From UMGS172 sp045651745 (lineage in GTDB: Bacteria > Bacillota > Clostridia > Oscillospirales > Acutalibacteraceae): a stretch of DNA of 25,311 nt. Under the pieces are notes generated by a model. That model was given only the letters and a program-made list of their open reading frames with translations, did no database searches and was not told the DNA's origin. Positions 15,935 through 23,971 of the stretch are shown here, in pieces. Position numbers and translations under genes: made by a program. Within the stretch, counting starts at the first letter, position 1. Each line of letters opens with the position of its first letter. The stretch is taken from NCBI GenBank assembly GCA_045651745.1, contig JAZRSW010000043.1, forward strand, positions 1 to 25,311. The letters run 5' to 3'.

Positions 15935-17299
15935 GTGTTTAAAAAGATTTTTTGTTTTATTTTTGTACTTACGCTTTTAACTGCTGTCTTTATACCTACG
16001 GCTTCTGCCTACACACCGACTAATTTTAACGTTGATGCCGAGGGTGCAATGTTGGTTAATACAGATACGGGTGACGTTCTGTTTTCCAAGAATATTGACA
16101 AAAAGCTCTACCCTGCATCTTTAACCAAACTGATGACAGCGTTAGTGCTTTATGAAAGTTGTCCTGATGTTGATTCACAAAAAATAACCGTATCAGAATA
16201 TGCAATCAATTCGCTTCAAGGCACAGATTCATCAACCGGCGGACTAATGGTTGGCGAAGAATTAACCGTAAGACAAATGCTTTACGTTTTGCTTTTGTCC
16301 TCTGCCAACGAAGGCGCTAATGCTATTGCCGAACACGTTTCAGGCAGTGTTGAGGCTTTTTGCGAGAAAATGAATTCTAAAGCCGAGGCTTTGGGTATGA
16401 CGGGCACTCATTACGCCAATGCACACGGTTTGCACGACGTCAACCATTATACCACCGTTGATGATATGTATAAACTCACCACAGCGTTTTTAGATGTTGC
16501 CCTGCTTAAAGAAATTTGCTACTCAACCAAGTATACACTCGCAGCTACTAATAAAAACCCCGCCAGAACTCTTACCACAACAAACCTTCTTTTGCTTAAC
16601 GACGGTCAAAAATGCACTGCGAAAAAATACAAAGGACAAAGTTACTATTATAAATATGCAAGAGGTGTTAAAACCGGATATACTGACCCTGCAGGGCGTT
16701 GCCTTATTACCACCGCCTCAAAAAACGGCTATAATTATATGTGTATTTTAATGAACAGCCCTGTTTATGCCGAAAACGGCAGAACCAAAATCCGTATTGA
16801 ATTTGGCGACACAAAGGCACTTTACGAATGGGCATTTAACGAGTTTGAGTATAAAACAATTCTCGAAACCGACCGAATTATCGGTGAAGCTCCTGTAGAC
16901 CTTGCTTGGGATACCGATTTTGTTTCGGTTGTGCCATCCGAAAAACTTTCGGCAATTGTGCCTAAAGTTGCCGACACCTCCACGATAAGTATGGAAATTG
17001 ATTGGTACAAAGAAGTTTACGATGCACCTATTAAAAAAGGTGATAAATTAGGTCAATGCAACTTGATTTACGCAGGTGAAGTTTTAGGAACGGTAACCTT
17101 GGAAGCATCACAAGATGTTGAGCGCAGCACCTTAATGTATATCGGTCGCAGTGTCAAAAACTTCAGTTCGGCAGTTTTCGGTTCAAAGTTGTTTTTGGTA
17201 TTCTTAATGCTTGTTATCGCAATTGTTGCAATATTCATAATCAGCTTGATTATACTAAACTCCCCCAAACACAAACGCAGAAAAAACAGAAGATTTTAA
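15935..17299 (+). CDS. D-alanyl-D-alanine carboxypeptidase (PBP5/DacF-type), membrane-anchored
   Basis: 454-residue low-molecular-weight penicillin-binding protein that trims the terminal D-Ala from peptidoglycan stem peptides outside the cell. The signal peptide is residues 1-25 (lysine-rich start, hydrophobic core, PTASA cleavage region). The serine-peptidase S11 motifs are all present: SLTK at 62-65, SAN at 123-125 and KTG at 246-248. A C-terminal domain follows, then a hydrophobic anchor at about 418-441 and a basic tail KHKRRKNRRF. This is a true transmembrane helix, not the amphipathic anchor of E. coli PBP5. It starts with GTG, chosen because AAGGAG lies seven bases upstream and the signal peptide begins right there. 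Confidence 0.94.
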   Translation: MFKKIFCFIFVLTLLTAVFIPTASAYTPTNFNVDAEGAMLVNTDTGDVLFSKNIDKKLYPASLTKLMTALVLYESCPDVDSQKITVSEYAINSLQGTDSSTGGLMVGEELTVRQMLYVLLLSSANEGANAIAEHVSGSVEAFCEKMNSKAEALGMTGTHYANAHGLHDVNHYTTVDDMYKLTTAFLDVALLKEICYSTKYTLAATNKNPARTLTTTNLLLLNDGQKCTAKKYKGQSYYYKYARGVKTGYTDPAGRCLITTASKNGYNYMCILMNSPVYAENGRTKIRIEFGDTKALYEWAFNEFEYKTILETDRIIGEAPVDLAWDTDFVSVVPSEKLSAIVPKVADTSTISMEIDWYKEVYDAPIKKGDKLGQCNLIYAGEVLGTVTLEASQDVERSTLMYIGRSVKNFSSAVFGSKLFLVFLMLVIAIVAIFIISLIILNSPKHKRRKNRRF

Positions 17300-17306
17300 G
17301 CATTAT

Positions 17307-17340
17307 AAAGCTCGCGGTCTTTGAATAGACCGCGAGCTTT
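17307..17340 (+). terminator. Intrinsic terminator after the carboxypeptidase gene
   Basis: 14-bp perfect inverted repeat (arms 17307-17320 and 17327-17340, GC-rich core CTCGCGGTCT) with a 6-base loop, followed by TTTTATGTTTT. It lies between two convergent genes and may also slow transcription from the AraC-type gene, although the T run on that strand is short. Confidence 0.88.
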
Positions 17341-17353
17341 TATGTTTTGCGAT

Positions 17354-18199
17354 TTATTTTTTAGTCGATTTTGTCATATCATCCTGCTTGGGAGAAACGC
17401 CAAAACGCGATTTATACATTCTGTAAAAGGATGAATAATCCTTAAATCCGCAGGCAATACAAACCTTACCTGCATGCTCGCCTGACCTGATGCGATTTCT
17501 CGCAGCAATCAAGCGCTTAATGGTTATATACTCCCAAACACTTGTACCTGTTGCCTTTTTAAACAGTCGGTTCAACTGTGACTGACTCAAGAAAAACTTT
17601 TCACTTAACATTCCCAAAGACAACTGCTCATAAAGATTACGGTTAATAAAATCAATAAGTTGCAAAACAACATCGCCCTGACTTGCATTGGAACTGTCGT
17701 TACGCTCTTTTAAATTACAGTAGGCCTTGTAAATCTCGCAAAGTATGGTTAATAACTTTGCCTCCGCTTCCAGTTTAAGACCAACGGGTGAATCATCCGA
17801 AAGCGTCTCAAAACAATGTTGATAAAGTTTTGTTTCAAAGTCCTCTTCTCTATAACGGTTAAGCCGACCTAAATCACGCTCGAAAAAGGCCTTGGTTAAA
17901 ATGCCGTCAGGGTCTTGCGATTTAAACATATCGGGGAAAAAGTGAATAACAACACGTTCATACGGCATATCACCCAAAACCTGCAAATTGTGCGTTTCGG
18001 AAGGGCGCATAATCAAAACATCGTGAGGTTTTAATGAATACTCTTTACCTTCAACCAAATAACGGCAATAACCCGAAATAAAATAATAAATTTCCAAACG
18101 GTCGTGAGCGTGCATCGGGAATACTTCGTCATCAGGATGCTCGGTAAAAGAATGATGTATTTTAAAATCTCTGAACTTATTGTCAAAAAAACGAGGCAT
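17354..18199 (-). CDS. AraC-family transcriptional regulator with N-terminal cupin
   Basis: 281-residue cytosolic regulator. The N-terminal cupin-type sugar-sensing domain has MHAHDRLEIYYFISG around residue 30 and PHDVLIMRPSETH around 58-70. The C-terminal AraC double helix-turn-helix begins near LSLGMLSEKFFLSQSQLNRLF and ends with the family signature ACGFKDYSSFYRMYKSRFGVSP. It is transcribed divergently from the uxuA operon, with 208 bases between the starts holding repeated AAAATATTGC elements. It is therefore most likely the local activator (or dual regulator) of the sugar-acid genes. The effector is unknown; an intermediate such as mannonate, or the substrate of the dehydrogenases, is a guess. 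AAGGGA precedes the ATG. Confidence 0.93.
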   Translation of the reverse strand: MPRFFDNKFRDFKIHHSFTEHPDDEVFPMHAHDRLEIYYFISGYCRYLVEGKEYSLKPHDVLIMRPSETHNLQVLGDMPYERVVIHFFPDMFKSQDPDGILTKAFFERDLGRLNRYREEDFETKLYQHCFETLSDDSPVGLKLEAEAKLLTILCEIYKAYCNLKERNDSSNASQGDVVLQLIDFINRNLYEQLSLGMLSEKFFLSQSQLNRLFKKATGTSVWEYITIKRLIAARNRIRSGEHAGKVCIACGFKDYSSFYRMYKSRFGVSPKQDDMTKSTKK

Positions 18200-18223
18200 A
18201 ATTAAAATCCCTTCTTTTATAAA

Positions 18224-18340
18224 AAAATATTGCTAAAAAATACAACTCATTGCAAAATATTGCACAAATTTCCACACTTTTTTGAAAATCATATCATAAA
18301 ACGCTCATATTTGCAATATACAACAGTCGATTTAGCAATA
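18224..18340. promoter_or_regulatory. Repeated TATTGC elements, candidate AraC-type operators
   Basis: AAAATATTGC occurs at 18224-18233 and again at 18254-18263, exactly 30 bp (about three helical turns) apart in direct orientation. Inverted copies of the core appear at 18313-18320 (GCAATATA) and 18335-18340 (GCAATA). All lie in the divergent gap between the AraC-type gene and uxuA. AraC-family proteins commonly bind such direct repeats; assignment to this regulator is inferred. Confidence 0.5.
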
Positions 18341-18361
18341 GTTTTTTAATTATTTATATTG

Positions 18362-18367
18362 TATAAT
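18362..18367 (+). promoter_or_regulatory. -10 element of the uxuA operon promoter
   Basis: A perfect TATAAT lies 40 bases before the uxuA start. No good -35 is found at 16-18 bases upstream (sequence around TAGTTT), consistent with dependence on an activator bound at the repeats further upstream. Confidence 0.6.
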
Positions 18368-18407
18368 GTAAAAAAAGGCTTTCGAAAGTCTATTAAGGAG
18401 GCAATTT

Positions 18408-19445
18408 ATGAAGCTTACATTCAGATGGTACGGCGATGATGACCCGATTTCTTTAGAAAAAATTCGCCAGATTCCTACAATGACCGGCGTTGTTTCGGCT
18501 ATTTATGATGTAAAACCCGGTGAGGTTTGGAGTCGTGAAAGCATCAAGGCTTTGAAAGACAAAGCAAACGCTAACGGTCTTGAGTTTGAAGTTGTTGAAA
18601 GTGTACCTGTTCCCGAAGATATAAAACTCGGCAACGAAAAAGCACCGAAACTTATTGAAAATTATTGCGAAAACATTCGCCGTTTAGGTGAAGCAGGCGT
18701 AAAGTGTGTTTGCTACAACTTTATGCCCGTGTTTGACTGGTTGAGAAGTGAGTTGGAACACCAACAACCCGATGGCGCAAATGCTTTAGCTTATGACCAC
18801 GAAACCGTTTTAAAAATGAATCCTTTAGAAAGTGAACTTTCCCTTCCCGGTTGGGACGCAAGCTACACAAAAGAAGGTTTGAGAGATTTACTCTTACAAT
18901 ATAAAGAGCTCGGCGAAGAACAACTTTGGGCTAACCTTGAAACATTCTTAAAGGCTGTTATCCCCGTTGCCGAAAGCGTCGGTATCAAAATGGCTATCCA
19001 TCCGGATGACCCACCATGGGGAATTTTCGGCCTGCCGAGAATTATTACCGGACCCGAAAGTTATGACCGTTTCTTGAAAATCGTAGATAGTCCCGCAAAC
19101 GGTCTTACCTTCTGCACAGGTTCATTAGGCGCCAACCCCGAGAATGACTTGGTTGATATGGCTTATAAATATGCCGATAGAATTCACTTCTTACATCTTC
19201 GCAACATCAAATGGGGCGAAAACCTCAATTTTGAAGAGGTTGGTCATCCGACCGAGTGCGGTTCTATTGATATGTACGGCATTGTAAAAGCCTTGGTTAA
19301 CAAAAATTGGGACGGCTACGTAAGACCTGACCACGGACGTATGATTTGGGGTGAAAAGGGTCGTTACGGCTACGGACTTTTTGACCGTGCTTTAGGTGCA
19401 ACCTACATTGCAGGACTTTTTGAAGCATTAGAAAAAAGCAAATAA
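18408..19445 (+). CDS. uxuA: Mannonate dehydratase
   Basis: Dehydrates D-mannonate to 2-keto-3-deoxy-gluconate in the hexuronate pathway. It has 345 residues with a TIM-barrel fold. Signature blocks are YNFMPVFDW at 103-111, HPDDPPWGIFGLPRI at 198-212, FCTGSLGA at 235-242, LHLRN and RPDHGR. The metal ligands by family comparison are His198, Cys236, His263 and Asp308, all present. AAGGAGG sits at ideal spacing. It is first in a seven-gene plus-strand run and is followed by a probable UxuB. KDG kinase and KDPG aldolase are not in the window. Confidence 0.96.
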   Translation: MKLTFRWYGDDDPISLEKIRQIPTMTGVVSAIYDVKPGEVWSRESIKALKDKANANGLEFEVVESVPVPEDIKLGNEKAPKLIENYCENIRRLGEAGVKCVCYNFMPVFDWLRSELEHQQPDGANALAYDHETVLKMNPLESELSLPGWDASYTKEGLRDLLLQYKELGEEQLWANLETFLKAVIPVAESVGIKMAIHPDDPPWGIFGLPRIITGPESYDRFLKIVDSPANGLTFCTGSLGANPENDLVDMAYKYADRIHFLHLRNIKWGENLNFEEVGHPTECGSIDMYGIVKALVNKNWDGYVRPDHGRMIWGEKGRYGYGLFDRALGATYIAGLFEALEKSK

Positions 19446-19461
19446 TTTCGAGGTGACAAAT

Positions 19462-20250
19462 ATGAGATTTGGAGTTTGTAGTTCTGTTGATAACGTTCCA
19501 AGATTAAAATCTCTCGGTTATGACTATATTGAGGCAAATTTCAGTAATGTTGTTAAAATGACCGACGAAGAATATACCGTATGGGCTAAAAAAGTTTTGG
19601 AATCAGGTTTTAAGGTTGAAACCTGCAACTGCTTTTTTCCGGGAAACGTTATTCTGACAGGTCCTGATGCTGATATATCATTTGTTAAGGAATACGTAGA
19701 ACTTGGTATGTCTCGCGTAAAACCTTTAGGTTGTGAAATTGTTGTTTTAGGTAGCGGTAAGGCAAGAAATATTCCCGAAGGCTTCGACCGAGAAACAGGC
19801 ATCCAGCAATTTTGTGATGTTTTAAAAATAGCAGGTGATGTTGCTGCAAAACATGGCATAAAAATTGCAATTGAACCTCTTAATGCCAAAAAAGAAACCA
19901 ACCTTGTTAACACAGTTCAGGACTGCCTTGACATTATCAAACGTGCCGGTCATCCTAACATTTATGCTTTGGCTGACTTTTACCACGTATTTATGTCGGG
20001 TGAAAGTATGGATGCGATAATCAATGCTAAAGAGTTACTTGTTCATACCCATCTTGCCCGTGCAAACGAGGACAGATGTATGCCAACTACTGAAGAAGAT
20101 TTTGAAAAATGTAAAATTTGGGCAGAAGCCTTAAAACAAAACGGATATACCGGCAGAATGAGCTTAGAAGGTTCTTTCAAACCTGAATTCTACGAATCTG
20201 TTGAAAAAGTGCTCCCTGCTATTGAAATTTTTAGAAACGCTACAAAATAA
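19462..20250 (+). CDS. TIM-barrel sugar isomerase/epimerase (AP-endonuclease-2-like), first of three
   Basis: 262-residue protein of the xylose-isomerase-like TIM-barrel family (PF01261 type), usually metal-dependent ketose epimerases, isomerases or keto-sugar lyases. The expected metal ligands are Glu138 (AIEPLN), Asp172 (LADFYH), His197 (HTHLARANEDR) and Glu236 (SLEGSF), arranged as in ketose 3-epimerases. A longer start at GTG 19453 is possible, but that GTG is part of the GAGGTG binding site, so the ATG at 19462 is preferred. The gap to uxuA is short, implying one operon. The substrate is unknown; it could isomerise a keto-uronate or a 3-keto sugar. Confidence 0.88.
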   Translation: MRFGVCSSVDNVPRLKSLGYDYIEANFSNVVKMTDEEYTVWAKKVLESGFKVETCNCFFPGNVILTGPDADISFVKEYVELGMSRVKPLGCEIVVLGSGKARNIPEGFDRETGIQQFCDVLKIAGDVAAKHGIKIAIEPLNAKKETNLVNTVQDCLDIIKRAGHPNIYALADFYHVFMSGESMDAIINAKELLVHTHLARANEDRCMPTTEEDFEKCKIWAEALKQNGYTGRMSLEGSFKPEFYESVEKVLPAIEIFRNATK

Positions 20251-20262
20251 GGAGAATTATTT

Positions 20263-21087
20263 ATGAGTAAAACAGTTGTAATTACAGGTGCAGGCGGCGT
20301 ACTTTGTTCTGCATTTGCCGAGCATATGGCAAGTTTAGGTCACAAGGTTGCTGTGCTCGACTTAAACCTTGAAGCCGCTCAAGCGGTAGCTGATAAAATC
20401 ACTGCTAACGGTGGAATTTGCAAAGCATATAAGACAAACGTATTGGATAAGGACTGCCTGATTGAAGTTCACGACGCTATCAATGCCGATTTAGGTCCTT
20501 GCGACATTCTTATTAACGGCGCAGGCGGTAACAGTCCTAAATGCACCACCTTGCACGAAACATTCCAAGAGGGTGATGATAAGGCAGAGGACTTCCTCAC
20601 TTTCTTTAATCTTGACAAAGCAGGCTTCCAGTTTGTTTTCGACCTTAATATTATGGGAACCTTGCTTCCCACTCAAGTATTTGCCAAGGATATGATTGGA
20701 CGTGAGGGTTGCAACATTTTGAACATTTCTTCTATGAATGCATTCCGTCCCCTTACCAAAATTCCTGCTTACAGCTCCGCCAAAGCTGCTGTAAGTAACT
20801 TTACTCAGTGGTTGGCAGTTCATTTTGCCGAAACCGGTATCCGCGTTAACGCAATGGCTCCCGGTTTCTTTGTAACCAAGCAAAATCAAGCTCTCCTTTT
20901 CAATGAGGACGGCACTCCAACTGCACGTACAGGCAAAATTTTGAATGCAACACCTATGAAACGCTTTGGTAAGCCAGAAGAGTTGTTAGGCACTCTCGAA
21001 TATTTGACCGACAGTGAAAAATCTGCTTTTGTCACCGGTGTTGTTATCCCCGTTGACGGCGGTTTCTCTGCATATTCGGGTGTTTAA
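20263..21087 (+). CDS. uxuB: SDR oxidoreductase, probable D-mannonate (fructuronate) oxidoreductase
   Basis: 274-residue short-chain dehydrogenase. The cofactor loop is TGAGGVLCSAFAE (8-20), with Asp33 after strand 2 suggesting NAD preference, then NGAGG at 85-89. The catalytic Ser is 156/157 (NISSMN), with Tyr170 and Lys174 (YSSAK). The TGAGGVLCS loop and position next to uxuA resemble the Bacillus subtilis SDR-type UxuB (YjmF), which interconverts D-fructuronate and D-mannonate, rather than the unrelated E. coli UxuB. The family is sure; the substrate is inferred from uxuA. It starts 12 bases after the preceding gene, with AAGGAG upstream. Confidence 0.86.
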   Translation: MSKTVVITGAGGVLCSAFAEHMASLGHKVAVLDLNLEAAQAVADKITANGGICKAYKTNVLDKDCLIEVHDAINADLGPCDILINGAGGNSPKCTTLHETFQEGDDKAEDFLTFFNLDKAGFQFVFDLNIMGTLLPTQVFAKDMIGREGCNILNISSMNAFRPLTKIPAYSSAKAAVSNFTQWLAVHFAETGIRVNAMAPGFFVTKQNQALLFNEDGTPTARTGKILNATPMKRFGKPEELLGTLEYLTDSEKSAFVTGVVIPVDGGFSAYSGV

Positions 21088-21114
21088 TTTACATTTCAAC
21101 TTGGAGGAAGTAAA

Positions 21115-21954
21115 ATGAGTAAACTTATCATTAATGCATTTGCAGATGAATCCTCATCTGTTTTAGCCGAACAGATTGATGCTATGAAGCGCAACGGTGT
21201 ATCAGGTCTTGAAGTTCGTAACGTCAACGGCAAAAATGTCGGCGCACTCACTGACGATGAAGTTTTAGAGGTTAAAAAAGCTTTGGCTGATGCAGGTCTT
21301 AACACCTGGTCAATCGGCTCAGCTATCGGTAAAATCAACATTGCCGACGATTTCGCAGCCCATCTTGACAAGCATAAAAGAATTATTGAAATTGCCAATA
21401 TGTTGGATGCAAAGTATATCCGTCTTTTCAGTTTCTATATGCCGAAAGATGCTGACCCCACCCCCTATCGTGATGAAGTTATTGATAAAATGGGACAGTT
21501 TATTGAAGCTGCCAAAGGTAGCGGCGTTTTACTCTGTCACGAGAACGAAAAAGGCATTTACGGTGATATTGCTCCCCGTTGCCTTGAAATACATAAGGCA
21601 CTTCCTGAGCTCGGTTGTATTTTTGACCCTGCAAACTACATTCAGAACAATCAGGATACTTTAGAGGCTTGGGATTTGCTTGGCGACCGCGTTACCTATA
21701 TGCACATTAAAGATGCATTAAAAGACGGCAAAGTTGTTCCTGCAGGCAAAGGTGACGGTAACCTGCCTATTCTCCTTAAAAAATACATCGAAAACGGTGG
21801 TAAAGGCGTTACTGTCGAACCGCATTTAAGCGTATTTGCCGGCCTGGCAGACTTAGAGCGCGAGGGTGAGAAAACTTTAATCGGCGAATATCAGTTCCCC
21901 TCTAAAGAAGCAGCTTTTGATGCCGCAATCGACGCATTAAAAGCAATAATCTAA
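21115..21954 (+). CDS. TIM-barrel sugar isomerase/epimerase, second of three
   Basis: 279-residue xylose-isomerase-like TIM barrel. The putative metal ligands are Glu143 (LLCHENEKGIYGD), Asp171 (IFDPANY), His197 (YMHIKDA) and Glu235 (VTVEPHL). It is clearly diverged from its two neighbours in length and in the loop after strand 5, so it is not a recent duplicate. GGAGG precedes the ATG. Proteins with this HENE...DPANY...MHIKDA pattern are common beside Gfo/Idh dehydrogenases in gut bacteria. The reaction is unknown: epimerisation, isomerisation or elimination of a keto-sugar are all possible. Confidence 0.85.
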   Translation: MSKLIINAFADESSSVLAEQIDAMKRNGVSGLEVRNVNGKNVGALTDDEVLEVKKALADAGLNTWSIGSAIGKINIADDFAAHLDKHKRIIEIANMLDAKYIRLFSFYMPKDADPTPYRDEVIDKMGQFIEAAKGSGVLLCHENEKGIYGDIAPRCLEIHKALPELGCIFDPANYIQNNQDTLEAWDLLGDRVTYMHIKDALKDGKVVPAGKGDGNLPILLKKYIENGGKGVTVEPHLSVFAGLADLEREGEKTLIGEYQFPSKEAAFDAAIDALKAII

Positions 21955-21966
21955 GGAGTGACAAGT

Positions 21967-22719
21967 ATGCAATTAGGAGCACAGTTTTACACTTTAAGAG
22001 AGTTTTGTAAAGATTTAAACGGTCTTTCGGAATCTTTGAAAAAAGTAGCCGACATCGGCTATAAAACAGTTCAGATTTCAGGCGTCTGCGGATACGATGC
22101 AGAATGGATGAAAGAAGAGTTACGCAAAAACGGTTTAACTTGCCCGATTACTCATCCTTCGCCCGATAGAATAAAAAATGACACCTTAAAAGTTATTGAA
22201 GAACATAAGACATTTGGTTGCCCATACATCGGTCTCGGTTACTATAACATCAAAAATTTGGGTACTGACTCTTTTATAAAAGAATTCCGCGAAGCTGCAA
22301 AGGTTATTAAGGAAAACGGCCTTGCCCTTTCCTACCACAACCACGCTGATGAGTTCATAAAGGTTAACGGAAAGCGTATGATGGATACCTTTGTTGAAGC
22401 CTTTAGCCCCGAAGAAATGAAATTCACCATTGACACCTATTGGGTACAAGCAGGCGGTGCTGACCCTGTTTGGTGGCTTGAATACTTAAAGGGCAGAACA
22501 CCTTGTATTCATCTAAAGGATATGAATTATCAAGACAAGGCAACACGTCCTATGGCAGTTGTTGGTGAAGGTAATATGAACTTCCCCGCCATAATCAACA
22601 CCGCTATCGACTGCGGTGTTGATTATGCACTCGTTGAGCAAGACGACTGCAACGGTGAAAACCCATTCGACTGTCTTAAAAGAAGCTATGAATATCTTAA
22701 GGCTCAAGGCCTTGAATAA
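21967..22719 (+). CDS. TIM-barrel sugar isomerase/epimerase, third of three (YcjR/IolE-like)
   Basis: 250-residue TIM barrel beginning MQLGAQFYTLREF, with the block SYHNHADEF (122-130) typical of the YcjR/IolE-like branch. Putative metal ligands are Glu129, Asp156 (TIDTYWV), His182 (CIHLKDM) and Glu224 (LVEQDD). E. coli YcjR epimerises a 3-keto-hexoside made by a Gfo/Idh dehydrogenase; a Gfo/Idh pair follows immediately here. An upstream GTG (21958) lies in the AAGGAGTG binding site, so the ATG at 21967 is chosen. It starts 12 bases after the previous stop. The substrate is unknown. Confidence 0.86.
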   Translation: MQLGAQFYTLREFCKDLNGLSESLKKVADIGYKTVQISGVCGYDAEWMKEELRKNGLTCPITHPSPDRIKNDTLKVIEEHKTFGCPYIGLGYYNIKNLGTDSFIKEFREAAKVIKENGLALSYHNHADEFIKVNGKRMMDTFVEAFSPEEMKFTIDTYWVQAGGADPVWWLEYLKGRTPCIHLKDMNYQDKATRPMAVVGEGNMNFPAIINTAIDCGVDYALVEQDDCNGENPFDCLKRSYEYLKAQGLE

Positions 22720-22734
22720 TAGGAGGAAATCACA

Positions 22735-23907
22735 ATGGCAGACAAAATTAAATTTGGTATTATCGGTTATGGTAATATGGGTAGCGGACACGCAAAGTCT
22801 ATTTTTAACGGTGAATCTCCCGAGATTGAGGTTACCGCTATTTGCGATGTAAAACCCGAGCGTTTAGCTATTGCTAAGGAAATGTGGGGCGACTCTGTTA
22901 CATATTTTACCGACGCAATTGAAATGCTCGACAGTGGTCTTATTGATTCTTGCTTGGTAGCAGTTCCTCACTATGACCATCCGAAGTATGCAATCGAATG
23001 CTTTAAGCGTCACATTCACGTTATGGTTGAAAAACCCGCAGGCGTTTACACCAAGCAGGTTAAGGAAATGATTGCTGAATCGAAAAAAACCGACACAACA
23101 TTTGCTATGATGTTTAACCAGCGTACCAACTGTATTTACAGAAAAATGCGCGAATTGATTCAGAGCGGTGAGTACGGTGAAATCAGACGTACTAACTGGA
23201 TTATCACCAACTGGTACCGTTCTCAGATTTATTACGATTCAGGCGATTGGCGTGCAACTTGGTCCGGTGAAGGCGGCGGTGTTCTTTTGAATCAGTGTCC
23301 TCACCAATTAGACCTTTGGCAGTGGATTTGCGGTATGCCTTCAAAAGTTCAGGCACACTTGCACTATGGTAAATGGCACGATATCGAGGTTGAAGATGAT
23401 GTTACCGCTTACGTAGAATATCCTAACGGTGCAACCGGTACATTTATCACCACAACAGGTGACGCCCCCGGCACCAACCGTTTTGAAGTTACACTTGACA
23501 AGGCAAAAATTGTTGCCGAAGGTGATAAACTTTACATTTGGGAACTTCCCGTTCCTATTTCAGAGTTCACCAAAACCGCTACTTCTCCGTTTGCAAGTTT
23601 AAATGCGAAATGCCAAGAAGTTGAAACTGACGGTATGAACCCTCAGCATCGTGGTGTACGTAACGCTTTTGCTGCTCATATTCTTCGCGGTGAACCTCTC
23701 GTTGCAAGCGGTGAAGAAGGTATTAACGGTCTTACCATTTCAAATGCTATGCATTTGTCCTCTTGGTTAGGTAAAATGGTTGACATTCCCTTTGATGATG
23801 AGTTATACTATGAGGAGTTAATGAAGAAGGTTGCTACATCTCGTCGCAAGACCAACGTTACCGAGATTGTTGCAGATACTTCAAATTCATACTCCGGTAC
23901 AAAATAA
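22735..23907 (+). CDS. Gfo/Idh/MocA-family oxidoreductase, copy 1
   Basis: 390-residue NAD(P)-dependent sugar dehydrogenase. The Rossmann loop is GYGNMG (11-16), with Asp38 (ICDVK) after strand 2 suggesting NAD preference. The catalytic Lys100 is in EKPAGVYTKQ, and the GGGVLLNQCPHQLDLWQW block carries His190 and Asp193. No signal peptide is seen, so it is cytosolic. AGGAGG precedes the ATG. The family oxidises sugar or inositol hydroxyls or transfers hydride between keto-sugars. It lies 15 bases after the third isomerase, so it belongs to the operon. A terminator follows its stop, and a close paralogue comes next. Confidence 0.92.
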   Translation: MADKIKFGIIGYGNMGSGHAKSIFNGESPEIEVTAICDVKPERLAIAKEMWGDSVTYFTDAIEMLDSGLIDSCLVAVPHYDHPKYAIECFKRHIHVMVEKPAGVYTKQVKEMIAESKKTDTTFAMMFNQRTNCIYRKMRELIQSGEYGEIRRTNWIITNWYRSQIYYDSGDWRATWSGEGGGVLLNQCPHQLDLWQWICGMPSKVQAHLHYGKWHDIEVEDDVTAYVEYPNGATGTFITTTGDAPGTNRFEVTLDKAKIVAEGDKLYIWELPVPISEFTKTATSPFASLNAKCQEVETDGMNPQHRGVRNAFAAHILRGEPLVASGEEGINGLTISNAMHLSSWLGKMVDIPFDDELYYEELMKKVATSRRKTNVTEIVADTSNSYSGTK

Positions 23908-23920
23908 GATTTTATACTTT

Positions 23921-23955
23921 AGTATCGGAAGGTTTCGGCTTTCCGATACTTTTTT
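23921..23955 (+). terminator. Intrinsic terminator between the two Gfo/Idh genes
   Basis: 10-bp perfect stem (AGTATCGGAA/TTCCGATACT) with a 10-base loop, followed by a run of T. It lies 14 bases after the stop of copy 1 and only 17 bases before the start of copy 2. No promoter fits between, so partial readthrough (attenuation) is the likely way copy 2 is expressed. Confidence 0.85.
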
Positions 23956-23971
23956 AAAAGAGGTTATACTT

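Noticed and set aside
23831..23971. 47-codon N-terminal extension of the second Gfo/Idh protein
   Set aside because: It overlaps the end of copy 1 and the terminator hairpin. The ATG at 23972 has a good binding site and gives the same length as copy 1.
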